In this document: positions 22,127 to 32,710 of the stretch, piece after piece
How positions within the stretch are numbered: position 1 is the stretch's first letter
Layout: each line of letters starts with the position of its first letter
Source of the DNA: Distichodus sexfasciatus
Taxonomy: Eukaryota; Chordata; Actinopteri; Characiformes; Distichodontidae
DNA length: 64,000 nucleotides
Assembly: GCA_032718565.1 (NCBI GenBank)
Contig: JAVGVS010000040.1
Span: 2,657,027 to 2,721,026 of the forward strand
Reading direction: 5' to 3'
Notes under the pieces: model-generated
What the model saw: the letters and a program-made list of their open reading frames with translations, nothing else
Databases searched by the model: none
Told to the model about the DNA's origin: nothing
Made by a program: the position numbers and the translations under genes

Positions 22127-22345
22127 AAAAGGGATAAATACCTGTAACTCAGGGGTAGACAACTCCATCCTACCTGATCAGTCTCTTCTGGTGGTTATCT
22201 ACCTGAGACCGGAATGGATACCGGACCTCCAGGGCTGGAGTTGCCTACCCCTGCTGTAGCTCATCAGATTTTTAGAACTGAAGAAGCCTTCTGAATGAGA
22301 GGTAGACTGTCTTCAAGAAATTCAGTTGCCTTCCATTGAAGATTT
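22127..22345 (+). repeat. Interspersed repeat R1, copy b, interrupted by a MITE
   Basis: GGGATAAATACCTGTAACT is followed after the MITE by AGCTCATCAGATTTTTAGAA, CTGAAGAAGCCTTCTGAATG and TGTCTTCAAGAAATTCAG. Copies at 48797 and 61790 lack the insert. Confidence 0.7.
22150..22253 (+). mobile_element. hAT-like MITE, 104 bp
   Basis: Ends CAGGGGTAGACAACTCCA (22150-22167) and TGGAGTTGCCTACCCCTG (22236-22253) are inverted 17/18. The 8-bp duplications are CTGTAACT (22142-22149) and CTGTAGCT (22254-22261). The R1 copy at 61790 shows the empty site. Confidence 0.93.
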
Positions 22346-22349
22346 CAAG

Positions 22350-23505
22350 ATTACCATGTCCTGAATGACTTAAAAACCTACACTGATCTCTCTGGAAAAG
22401 ACTGTCTGACAAATGCAGTAAAATGTATATGTAAAAAATGGTTAAGTGCAATCCAAAATCCAAAGGTTGATGGCTCTGTAGCCCAAAAAACTCCTTGCCT
22501 CTTTCACTTGAAATCCTTTAATACGTTGGGAATTAATGCCGGCTCATTAAATGGAAAGATTGTCTGAGAAGCTGTCATTCAATCTCAGAGTGTTTGTCAT
22601 GCACAACACCGTCCGTGTCTGCTCACTGTCCTCCTGTATCTATTTAAAAAACACACCAAAAGAACATCAGTCGCATTGCGTACGAAATTGAAAGCCATAG
22701 AGCGTACAACGACTGTCTCAATGCGTTGCATAACAAATGTGTAAAAATGGGAAAATAACAGATTAAACACATTTTAAGAACTTTAGCTTCACATGTTATG
22801 CTTGAAATAACTCGGAACTAAAGTTTGACAACTGTACAAGTTTTGTTGAATCTAAAAGAGCAGCATCTCAGCATTGTCATGCCGAACGCGGACAACGGAT
22901 TGAAAATACCAGACTTGCTTGTGTGGGATTATGTTTTTGGAGGTGTATGTAATGTTTTTTTTTCTGCAGATAACACAAAACTGCACAACGTCAGCAGATG
23001 TCTTACTATCTGATAACAGATGTGATCCTTGAAGCAGATTCGAAATCCCTGTCATATCCTCGTGGGATATTAAAAGGCACCACAGTGAAAAAAACATTAA
23101 GGGCTGATTTTGTGCACAGACATGACAAAGAGTCCAAACTGAAATGTTTGGTTGAAATTATGAGATTATTATGCAATTTCGTCTCAGAAAGTAAGCTCTA
23201 TCTAAATTACATAAACTAGGAATTTGCATTACTGGTTACTTTAATGGTCAGATTCACAGAAAACACTTAACTAGTATATAGCTGGGGTCAGCAACGCATT
23301 ATTAACTGGACAATGTTCATGCTGTAGTTTAGCACTGTAGCGTGTGGAATTTGGTAATGAAAAGCATGACAGAAATGTTCCTCCATGATTAAAACGAGCT
23401 TTAAAAAGTATATCTTTCTTAATAAATATGTGATGAAATGTGTATTTGTTTCGGTATACAAGATAAGACAGAAAAATAATGACTTGATGTGTTAAGTTAG
23501 CTAAG
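22350..23505. other. No gene recognised
   Basis: Mostly unique, AT-rich sequence with short frames lacking known domains. Confidence 0.4.
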
Positions 23506-23511
23506 GCTTGG

Positions 23512-23976
23512 CATACACTGTGCGTTTTTTTCAATCATTTTGCTAGCCTTCATCTCAAACTTTACGACTAAGTCGCCTGCGTTGAAAAGCCAAAGCTCCC
23601 GATTCATGTGCGCATGCTATACAGGCAGATGCTGATGCAACCTGACTGCTCAAGACACCCGTACCCGGAACTGTAAAGTTGAGCCTCCACAGTACCTCTG
23701 TCCAGACTACACGTTGTATCACCATGTTTGTACTCTGTACTCTGCTTGCATTGCACTTCCAGTTCTGTGTTCGTGCGGGCGCAATGAGGGGAAAAACTAC
23801 TGAGGTTCAGGTGAGTCTGCTAGTGGCTCTGCTTCAACAGTGCAATACCGTCATGAGCAGCGACCCGAATTTGCAACAGGTTTGATTTTCATCCTCGGCC
23901 CGATCCAAAAAATAGTTTCACGAGTGAAAAATCAGCTTAAAATGGGCCAGAAATTGCACAGTGTAAGCCCAGCTTA
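23512..23976 (+). mobile_element. Palindromic-ended MITE, 465 bp
   Basis: TAAGGCTTGGCATACACTGT at the left pairs with ACAGTGTAAGCCCAGCTTA at the right. The 68-codon frame at 23679-23885 lies inside and is not a gene I recognise. Confidence 0.75.
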
Positions 23977-24059
23977 ACTTTGATTGGCTAGTTTCAAACA
24001 CTTTCTCACACACACAAAAGGTTTGCATTAACCCGACGTTAGGGTCTAAATGTGTGGGT

Positions 24060-25080
24060 TAGCTAACTTCAGTTTGCCTGTTTCAAAGTTAATAACAGTT
24101 GACTAAAATGTAACTACTTTTCATTGCCTAAAAGTATGAAGGAAAGAAATGACTACAATGTAAATCAAATTAAGACTAATAACTATGTTCGTGAAAAGAC
24201 TAGGATTAAATCTAAAGTAGCTTTTAAAAACACTGCTAATGCAGAATTACTGCTAGTACAGAATTATATCTGTACTTTAACTCGGGTACAGTTCGGGTGC
24301 CTAAAAAAACAGTGGATACTTTTTTTTTTAATCTAAAAGTAAAAACCAGACTAGACTAGACTAGATAATGACTAAGACTAAAACTATATGTATACAGTAG
24401 CTGCCAAAATTTACATTGTTACTGTATAACACGTTTTAGCATTTGGAATGCTTATTTTTATGAGTATACAACCTCAAGTAAAATACTCTGGTAAAAGCAC
24501 TTTAAAGAGAGGAAACATTAAGACTAAAATAATAGACCAGATTAGACTAGGACTAAGACTAAAACTATATCAAAATAATAAAAATTGCCACAGTATAAAA
24601 TGTTTCAGCATTTAGAATACTCTTTTTTCATGAGTACATATACTTAAGTAACAAAAACTCTGGTAAAAGCAAGTTAAAGAGCAGAAACATTTTGACTAAA
24701 AGTATTAGACTATACTAGACTTAGACTAAAACTACATCCAAAGTAGTTGCCAAAATGAACACTGCTAATTTATAACACGTTTTAGCATGTGTCAGACTGA
24801 ATTCCAGTCTAATTAGCAGCACAGTGGATACTAATGTAAAAAATTTTCTCTTTAAACTGCTTTTACTAGACTAAGACTAAAACTAAAGCTAAAGTAGCTA
24901 CCAAAATTAACTCTGCTACTGTATTAAACATGATTGATTCTGGCTCTACCATGTGTTATATAGTCGCAGTGTTAATTTTGGCAGCAAGTTTTACCACTAG
25001 ACTAAGAGCAAACTAAAGTAGCTGCCAAAATTAACATTGCTATTATATAACACATGTTTCGGCATGTGCGAGACTGAATT
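24060..25080 (+). repeat. Degenerate tandem array, ~130-180-bp units
   Basis: GACTAAGACTAAAACTA recurs near 24370, 24550, 24718, 24870 and 25000. It is usually followed by GTAGCTGCCAAAATTAACA, TATAACACGTTTTAGCAT and sometimes GACTGAATTCCAGTC. Spacing shrinks from about 180 to 130 bp along the array. Confidence 0.8.
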
Positions 25081-25471
25081 CCAGCCCAATGCTAATTAGC
25101 AACATGGCTTTTTCAGGTCTCGGGTCTCGAAGCCCCGTCCGAGTCGTCCATAAAGGTCTCGCATTGATCCGATACGATCACGAGGGAAGCAACAATGTAA
25201 TCACTGCTAGAGGCCAGTTTAACCTTCAAGGTAAATACCGAGAAACAAACAGCGCCGCGCTGGAAATGTCATGAACTTTGAGCTGTTCGGAAGCAACTTG
25301 TATCTCGGCCTTATTAAGCTTTGTCAAACAAAGCGACATGCGGCTTGACGTTTTTTCAGCACCGTCTGTTATACATGGCAACGTGGCAGAGAGGAAGAGC
25401 GAATGTATGTGCATTTTTGCAATTATATAATTAAGAAACAATAATGCTATACAGCATAAGAGCTGATATTG

Positions 25472-25690
25472 AGTAAATATGTCATTCTGAACACACCACA
25501 GCACACAATACATCACAACAAAATGTGAACTCTGCATTTCACCTCTCCATGAAGGAGCAGTGGGCAGTGCTTGGAGATGGTACCTTGTCCATGAGTACCT
25601 CAGCGGTACCCTTATCAATGTGGGACCTGAGCTGATGACCTTCCGATTCTTGGAGCCAACTACCAAACTGTTACACTACCAACTACGCTA
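25472..25690 (-). mobile_element. SINE-1, left arm of an inverted pair
   Basis: Minus strand carries the tRNA-like head GTAGTTGGTAGTGTAACAGT, GTACCGCTGAGGTACTCATG, and the tail ATGACATATTTAC. Confidence 0.85.
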
Positions 25691-25695
25691 CAGTG

Positions 25696-25937
25696 GGGGC
25701 CGAGGGCAACGTAGCGGTTAGGAAGTTCACCTCATGATCGTCGGTTCGAGTCCCGGATCGGCAAATGTTCCACTAAGGTTCTCGTGAGTAAGGTACCGTC
25801 CCCAAGCACTGCTCCCCTGGCACTGCCCATGTCAGCTCCCCACTGCTACTTTATGGATGGGTCAAATGCCATTGTGGTGCACTGTGTGCTGTGCTGTGGT
25901 GTGTTCACAATGACAAATAATCACTCATTTTCACCAA
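25696..25937 (+). mobile_element. SINE-1, right arm of an inverted pair
   Basis: Head GGGCCGAGGGCAACGTAGCG, B box CGGTTCGAGTCCC, then GTAAGGTACCGTCCCCAAGC and tail CAATGACAAATAATCACTCA. It sits head-to-head with the preceding copy. Confidence 0.88.
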
Positions 25938-25939
25938 CT

Positions 25940-26410
25940 AATGTGGTTAAATTGACCAAATGAAAGCATTGTTTAATAGAGCTGAATGATAGTGGATTAT
26001 TAGTGAACATTCATGGGCAAGTCCAAACAATAATAACATCCTGAGAAGCACTAGCATTGGCAGTTTGGATATTTGTCTTAACATATATCAATAAGCCATA
26101 AATGTTGTTATTATTATGTCCAGAGTGTAAAGGGAATTTTATTTGTACGATTAACACACAAATAAGCTCATAAATAAGTTGAGCAAAATTCAGTTGCTGC
26201 TTTGAGACGCAGAAAAGAGAGATTCTTACAGCAGTAATCCTGGAACATGAAATATGACCCAATTTTCACCTTAATAACAAGTTACTGTGTTCACTAGACC
26301 CCATGCAGTTACAGTTGTTAATTCAAAATTATGCTTTTCCTGGATATGAGGTGATGCGAATACTTGAAAAGTTCCAAAAGTCACACTGTTTTACCTGAGT
26401 TTCTGTATTC
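25940..26410. other. No gene or repeat recognised
   Basis: AT-rich intergenic sequence with no supported feature. Confidence 0.4.
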
Positions 26411-26424
26411 AGTTTAGAAAAGTG

Positions 26425-26796
26425 GGTGGCATGGTGGCGCAATGGTTAGCGAGAGGGTCACAGCTCACAGCAAGAGGGTTCTGAGTTCAATCCCCGGGTC
26501 AGTTGTGGTGCCTTTCTGTCTGTGTGGAGTTTGCCTGATCTCCCTGTGTTCGTGTGGGTTCCCCCAGGGGGGTCTGGTTTCCTCCCACAGTCTAAAAGCA
26601 TGTAATATAGGTTAACTGACAACTCTAAATTGGCCCCAAAAGGAGGGAATGTGAGTGTGATTGTGAGTGTGTGTGCCCTGTGGTGTGCTGGTACCTGCCC
26701 AGGGTTGGACCCCGCCTTGCGCCCATAAGTTCCCAAGATCCCCCCGCAACCCCGGTTAGGATTATGTGGTTCGGATAATGAATGAGTAAATGAATG
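26425..26796 (+). mobile_element. SINE-2, near full length
   Basis: Head GGTGGCATGGTGGCGCAATG (A box), B-box-like GAGTTCAATCCC, TGTGTGGAGTTTGCCTGATC, CCTCCCACAGTCTAAAAGCA and tail AATGAATGAGTAAATGAATG. Flanking 14-bp duplications at 26411-26424 and 26797-26810 match 12/14. Confidence 0.9.
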
Positions 26797-26877
26797 AGTT
26801 CAGTAAAGTGAGGCAATGATTCAGTTTTTATTGCTATGGTTACATATACACAGTTATATATATATACATAGAGAGAT

Positions 26878-27057
26878 ATTATTTGTCGTGGCGAACACAG
26901 CACAGAACACCTCATTGTAAGGTGACCTCTGCATTTGACCCATCTGTGAAGGAGCAGTGGCCAGCTGACATGGGCAGCACCCAGGGAGCAGTGCTTGGGG
27001 ATGGTACCTTGCTCATGAGTACTTCAGTTGTACCTTTATCAGTCCGGGATTCGAACA
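26878..27057 (-). mobile_element. SINE-1, head-truncated
   Basis: Minus strand has GATTCGAATCCCGG-like sequence only to the B-box region, then GGTACCATCCCCAAGCACTG and GAGGTCACCTTACA and the tail. Confidence 0.82.
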
Positions 27058-27132
27058 GTGCTGTCTACGGCAATTCTAAATTTCATAATGTTTTGCATGG
27101 AAAAGGAGACACATGTAAACATAGACTACAAG

Positions 27133-27165
27133 ATAAAAGTTTGGCCACACCTTTTCCTCGTTCAA
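27133..27165 (+). mobile_element. Possible Tc1-type terminal repeat remnant
   Basis: AAAAGTTTGGCCACACCTTT resembles the end of the Tc1-like element at 11250. No partner end was found. Confidence 0.45.
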
Positions 27166-27169
27166 TGTT

Positions 27170-27480
27170 TGTAGTTGAGAAGTGAAAACTGGAACATCAT
27201 TCAGCAGAAAAAGCACAAGACTCTGCTAAGTTTCTTTTCTGCTATATCAGGACACACACCACATGGACATTCGGCCTGAAGGAAGGCTCACGGCGTACAA
27301 AGTTTAGCCTTAGGGACACGAGCACAAACCTAAAGGCTCACAGATGGTTAGAACAACACTGATATCCATGCTACTAAAAATGCCAGAGGAACAAAACAAC
27401 ACATATCTAGTACATATTTTAAGCTTAGAATTTAAGCTTAAAATCTCCAGGACAGATTAATATTTGCTAGTTTGACCAGA
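27170..27480. other. No gene recognised
   Basis: Unique sequence with repeated AAGGCTCAC near 27285-27345; nothing further supported. Confidence 0.35.
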
Positions 27481-27481
27481 T

Positions 27482-28047
27482 TAAGGGCCTGTGTCCACCA
27501 AACATGCTTTTTTCCCACTGAGAGTGGTCAAAACCTCAGTTCCAGAGGGCTTTCTTGGCGCTGTCTCTTTGCACTCATCATTGCATAGTTACAAAAAGCG
27601 TCATCGGGCACTTCCGTGTTTGTTCCTATTTTAACGTGTTTCCTTGAGATCGCTAGTTTAGCCGACATGATGGAGAGAAATCACATCTTAGCATCAGCAG
27701 CGTTTGTCCTAGATACTGTTTGAGATGTAGAGATTGGATGCATGAAATAAACCGTGCAAGTAAACAGCTACAGATGTGTACCACCGATTTAAAAGTCCCC
27801 TCCCCTTCCTCGATTTTGATTGGCTAGCATGAGAGAAGTGACATTGCGAAGCGCAGCACTCTTCTAAAAGTTGAACAGATTTCGACATGAAGCACTCTGA
27901 GCAATTTGACAAAAAATGTCCCTATCGGGGTGTTTTCTCCGCTGATGACACTTAGCCTTCGTAGGAAGCTCATAGGATTTGTATTAAAAATAGGCATTGC
28001 ATTTGTGTTTAAGTGCATTTGTGCAAAAACACATTTGGTGGACCTTA
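27482..28047 (+). mobile_element. Palindromic-ended non-autonomous DNA element, ~566 bp
   Basis: TAAGGGCCTGTGTCCACCAA at the left is an imperfect inverted match to CATTTGGTGGACCTTA at the right. Interior frames show no transposase motif. Confidence 0.65.
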
Positions 28048-28059
28048 GTTGGGTTTGAG

Positions 28060-29500
28060 AAACTGTCTGCTGGATGACCTCAATGATCTTGATGTGGAAA
28101 TATAGGAATAGAAACAGAAATATAGCTAGGGAGTTGCTCTAACACAGCCATACGAAAAGACCGAGTCCAACATTGTGAACAACAAAAGGACTTCCATTTT
28201 CTGTTTCTAGCAAAAAATTACAGGGTTAAAGTTCATCTCGAACAACCTGTCCTACCTGTCATGCCTTTCCCACTGCATTAAAGTGAAATGGGGTTTTTGA
28301 CCAGGCCAGAAAAATTGGGCTCAGCCTGGTTGCCGAGCTGCATCACATTTACTTTTATATATGCATTTGCCAATTTATCTGGTGTTTTTTCTTTATTTCA
28401 TCAGACAAATCCTTCATCTTTTCATTAGTCTTTCTAGATTTGAACATACAGCAATTCGTCTCATTCTTCTGGAGTTACTGTTCATGTTTCAAATTGTGCA
28501 TCGGCTCCTTTCACAAGCTGTGGCATCTTATTCGTTTTTTCAGTCAGCCCCTGTTATAAACGACTGTATAATTACAGCAACATGGCATGGCTCAGACACA
28601 GATTTCGCTTTCAGACTGACAAACGGGATGCGAGTCCCACAGCAGAGCCCATTTTTCACCAGCCGTAATAAGGCCGGTTCTGACCCCCTGACGAGCTGTC
28701 GTGCCCCGGCTGCAGTAATGGCCCGGCGGAACAAGTCCAGGTTGAGGCGAAGACCCAGTTTGGGCTGTCACAAGCGCTCACGGTCACAATTGCCATGTTA
28801 AAAAACCCTTCCGCTGCTTAGAAAATCTGGTGTAAAACCATTAAAGCCTCACTTAGCATGAAAACAAGCAAAAACCTGCATGTCCTGCTCTCTCCTTCAT
28901 GAAGCAGTTATGAGGTAGGAGGAAATTTGCAGGCAACGTTTTTAAAAAGCTGCACGACAAACAGCTCTCCATCCAGCTGTTTGTTGCTTTAGCGAATGCA
29001 AAATAGCGAACACACAGATGTGACGGCTGCAGTTCCAATCACACACACACACACACCCTGTGAATGCTCTTACATAAAGTGCTCTGACAGCCTTCTGCCG
29101 GTTTAACACATGACACACTCACTAGTTCTAGCTGCAGTGAACCAGAGTTTCCTTATCCTTGAAGATCAGAACTCTAAAAGAACCTTAAAGATTCAGGCAT
29201 TGCATCATCATCGTGAGCTGATCAATCCAGAACAAATTAGAGCGATTTTTTGGGAAACCTTCAAGATGGTTTTAATGTCAAACCAACTAAACTACTTGGC
29301 CAAGTTGTGTAAGATGTGTTCATGCCCATCACCCCCAGTGGTGGAAACGTCAATCTGTCACAAACACACTTTTTACCTAAAAAGTAGGTTAATTTTTTTT
29401 GTAATGATGTAGAATTTTACCCCAAAACGAGTTAGTTGTTAGAAGAGCTATGGTATACTGTATTTAAAGTAGCTGCTGCAAAAAGTAGCTGGAGTAGTTT
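28060..29500. other. No gene recognised; mostly unique DNA
   Basis: A 146-codon frame at 28361-28801 shows no domain I know. A (CA)n lies at 29041-29056. The rest is ordinary intergenic DNA. Confidence 0.4.
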
Positions 29501-29507
29501 TTAGAGT

Positions 29508-29634
29508 AATCGTTAGGTAGTTGGCCCTGTGATCAGAAGGTCGCTGGTTCAAGTGCCAGAATGGTAAAGGTACCACTAAGGTATATGAGTAAGGTACTAC
29601 CACCAAGCATTGCTCCCTAGGTGCTGTCAAAGGT
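29508..29634 (+). mobile_element. SINE-1 5' part, abutting a minisatellite
   Basis: Head TCGTTAGGTAGTTGGCCCTG, B box TGGTTCAAGTGCC, then GGTAAAGGTACCACTAAGGT and GTGCTGTCAAAGG. The SINE tail is missing and the tandem array takes its place. Confidence 0.82.
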
Positions 29635-29636
29635 TA

Positions 29637-30618
29637 TGCTACTGCCCTAACCATTACACTAACTAACCACCTGTTATGTTACTGCCCTAGCTGTTACTGT
29701 ACTAACTAACCAACTGTTACACCACCACCTAACCATTACTCTACCAATGGACCAACTGTTATGTTACCACCCTAACCGTTACTCTAACAACTAACCAACC
29801 ATTACATTACCGCCTTAACCATTACTCTACCAACTAACCGACCGTTATGTTACCGCCTTAACCGTTACTCTACAAACCAACCAACCGTTATGTTACTGCC
29901 CTAACCATTACTCTACCAACAAACCAATCATTATGTTACCGCCCTAACCGTTACTCTACCAACTAACCGACCGTTATGTTACTGCCTTAAGCGTTACTCT
30001 ACAAACTAACCAACCGTTATGTTACCGCCTTAACCATTACTCTACAAACTAACTAACCATTATGTTAACTAACCAACTGTTACACCACCACCCTAACCAT
30101 TACTCTACCAATGGACCAACTATTATGTTACCACCCTAACCGTTACTCTAACAACTAACCAACCGTTACATTACCGCCTTAACCATTACTCTACCAATGG
30201 ACCAACCTTATGTTACCGCCCTAACCGTTACTCTACCAACTAACCGACCGTTATGTTACCTCCTTAAGCATTACTCTACCAACAAACCAATCATTATGTT
30301 ACCGCCCTAACTGTTACTCTACCAACTAACCAACTGTTATGTTACAGGCTTAAGTGTTACTCTACAAACTAACCAACCATTATGTTACCGCCTTAACCAT
30401 TACTCTACAAACTAACTAACCATTATGTTACCGCCCTAACCTTTACTCTACCAACAAACCAATCATTACGTTACCACCATAAACATTACTCTACCAACTA
30501 ATCAACCATTATGCTACCCCTTAAACCGTCACACTACCAACTAACCAACCATTATGTTACCGGCCTAACCGTTACGCTACCAACAAACTAACCGTTATGC
30601 TATCGCCCAAAACGTTAC
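29637..30618 (+). repeat. 43-bp minisatellite, about 22-23 units
   Basis: The typical unit joins CAACCGTTATGTTACCGCCC to TAACCGTTACTCTACCAACT and AAC. Each unit is itself two similar ~21-bp halves. The half unit resembles the antisense tRNA-like head of SINE-1 (CCGTTACACTACCAACTGCC). Confidence 0.93.
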
Positions 30619-30633
30619 CAAATTGGACCCGTA

Positions 30634-30768
30634 GTTGTGTATATGAGTGTGTTTGTGTAAGTGTGTGTGCACTGCATTGTGTAAGTGCCCACCCAGGGTT
30701 GGTCCCCAGCTGCATTCATAGGCCTAGGATAGGTTCCGGTCCCTGTGACCCTGAATGCAGGAATACAT
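30634..30768 (+). mobile_element. SINE-2 3' fragment
   Basis: AAGTGTGTGTGCACTGCATT, CCACCCAGGGTTGGTCCCCA and GATAGGTTCCGGTCCCTGTG match the 3' third of SINE-2. Confidence 0.75.
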
Positions 30769-30769
30769 T

Positions 30770-31777
30770 AGATCTGGGAACACTTTCTCTCGCTTTCTCT
30801 AGCAGCTGCATGCAAAATCAGCAGATGTTAAAGTGGCTTATGTAGGGTGCTGGGCCAGATTGGGGCAGAGCAATGATGGATCTCAGCCTTTTTCACACCG
30901 TAACCTGCGTTTCTGCGTGAGATGTGTTAATGAGGAGGGTAAAAGCAGATTGCATTCGACTTCTGACAGCACACGGCGAGTCTTGAGAAGTCACCCCCGT
31001 TATAACTTTAGCTGCAGTATATTTATGGCTCTGCTTCCACTGCGAAAAAAAGTTCACACGAGCAGACTAACCTTTATACACTTCAAACCAACATTTACAC
31101 ATTAAACACTGCCCGTATTTTAAAGGGATACTCCATTAAATTGCAAATAATGCATGATAACTGACGTGTTTGCCACACCGGATAATAAAAGAAAATGCTT
31201 TTTCTAGAATTGAAATATGTGTAAAATATGTGTTTAAAGCAAAAATATAGAAATTAAAATTTTGAATATTACAGATGGAAGCAAATGTTTTTAACAATAT
31301 CAATATTTTTGCTTTGTAAGGTTCTTTTATCCAAAAGCTTAACCCTCTGCATCCTGAGGCTTTCTGAGACAATTCAGCAATTAATCTTATTTTTTCAAGA
31401 AAATGCCAATGTGATTGCTCAAATTTTGTAGCTGTGACATGAAAACTGACAGAGCAGAAAGACTTCATTAAAATGCATTGAAGTGAATGGGGCAAGAACG
31501 AGACTTGACATAAGCAAGAAAAAGACGAGTGTGGGTGGAAAGTGATGGAGATGTGAGTTCAGTGAGGTGTCCTGAGGTGGCATAAGAACCGTGTTGACTG
31601 TCACAAAGTTCCAAATCCCATGTATTCTTAAAGGGAGAAAACGAATTGGTTCCTATGAGGAAAATAAACGACAGAAAAAAGGATGAAAAAGACGGGCGCG
31701 ATTCATGGGCCCTCAAATCACGTCGAATTTGGTGGCTTTGTGAAGAACGGCGACTGTACGGTAAGGCGTCCATGTTA
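30770..31777. other. No gene recognised
   Basis: AT-rich, unique-looking sequence. Reading frames at 30833-31105 and 31136-31495 have no known domain. Confidence 0.4.
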
Positions 31778-31785
31778 GTCTACGG

Positions 31786-32386
31786 CAGGGGTCAACAACC
31801 CGTCAATTGCGATCGACTGATAGATCTTTGAGACGTTCACATTAGATCCTGAATAAATGTAAAAAATATATTCAATCTCGCCTGATTAATTTTGGGTTTT
31901 ACAAGCACCTCCCTCTCTATTGGACCAGTTGCCGCATTTTCATAGTTGCGTGAAAGCGACCAATGAGGTAAGAGAAAAATGCTTTTAATTGACCAATAAG
32001 AAATGTTCTTGCTGCAGATATTGGTGATGGGAATTCCAGCACTTTTAAGAGATCCGGTTCTTATGGCTCGGCTTCCAATGGCTCCTCAGATTTTTTGTCG
32101 CTTAAATTAATTTATTACCAAAAATAATGTAAAATGATGTGTAAAATGATGATGTACAAAACATACTTAATAGCAAATGTTTATTGATATGGCTTATTAT
32201 ACTTAACATGGAACAGAGTGCTACAAAATAAAAAAAAATTAAGTACAAAAACAAATCAAATTTTGCCTCAATTTGACAAAAATATGTTTTTTTCTGTTTT
32301 GACTGTTTTTTACTCTCAATGCTTCAATAGGTAGCTCTTGTTTTTCACCAATGCTGAGGTCAGGGATCTGAGGTTGGTGACCACTG
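31786..32386 (+). mobile_element. hAT-like non-autonomous element, 601 bp
   Basis: Ends CAGGGGTCAACAACCC and AGGTTGGTGACCACTG are inverted repeats with a few mismatches. Flanking 8-bp duplications GTCTACGG (31778-31785) and GTCTATGG (32387-32394) match 7/8. An internal GTGATGGGAATTCCAGCACT stretch near 32026 may be a second nested hAT-derived piece. Confidence 0.88.
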
Positions 32387-32556
32387 GTCTATGGGGAAGA
32401 AGAGGGCAGAAAAAATGGACATAATTCGCAAATGAGAATATGTATCACAAATGTCTCTACAAGCAACATACACTACTATAGGTAACGTTTCTAGCTCAAA
32501 AAAGTAACGGTTAGAAAAAGAGTGTGAAATAAAAATTGGATAACAATAATTATAGA

Positions 32557-32698
32557 GGGGTGGCGCAGTGGTTAGTGCTGCCGCCACACAGCGAGAAGGC
32601 TCTTGGTTCGAACCCGGGGGACGGCCAAGTTCCCGGCATAGGCTCCAGTCCCCCCGCGACCCCAGTTGGGATAAAGCGGTTCCAATAATGAATGAATG
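32557..32698 (+). mobile_element. SINE-2, internally deleted, with 12-bp target duplication
   Basis: Head GGGGTGGCGCAGTGGTTAGT, B box GGTTCGAACCC, then a jump to GGCATAGGCTCCAGTCCCCC and the tail AATGAATGAATG. AATAATTATAGA is duplicated exactly at 32545-32556 and 32699-32710. Confidence 0.95.
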
Positions 32699-32710
32699 AA
32701 TAATTATAGA

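Noticed and set aside
28361..28801. 146-codon frame as a possible gene
   Set aside because: No recognisable domain; composition typical of non-coding DNA.
29637..30618. CRISPR-like array
   Set aside because: Units are contiguous without unique spacers, and the sequence is from a vertebrate genome.
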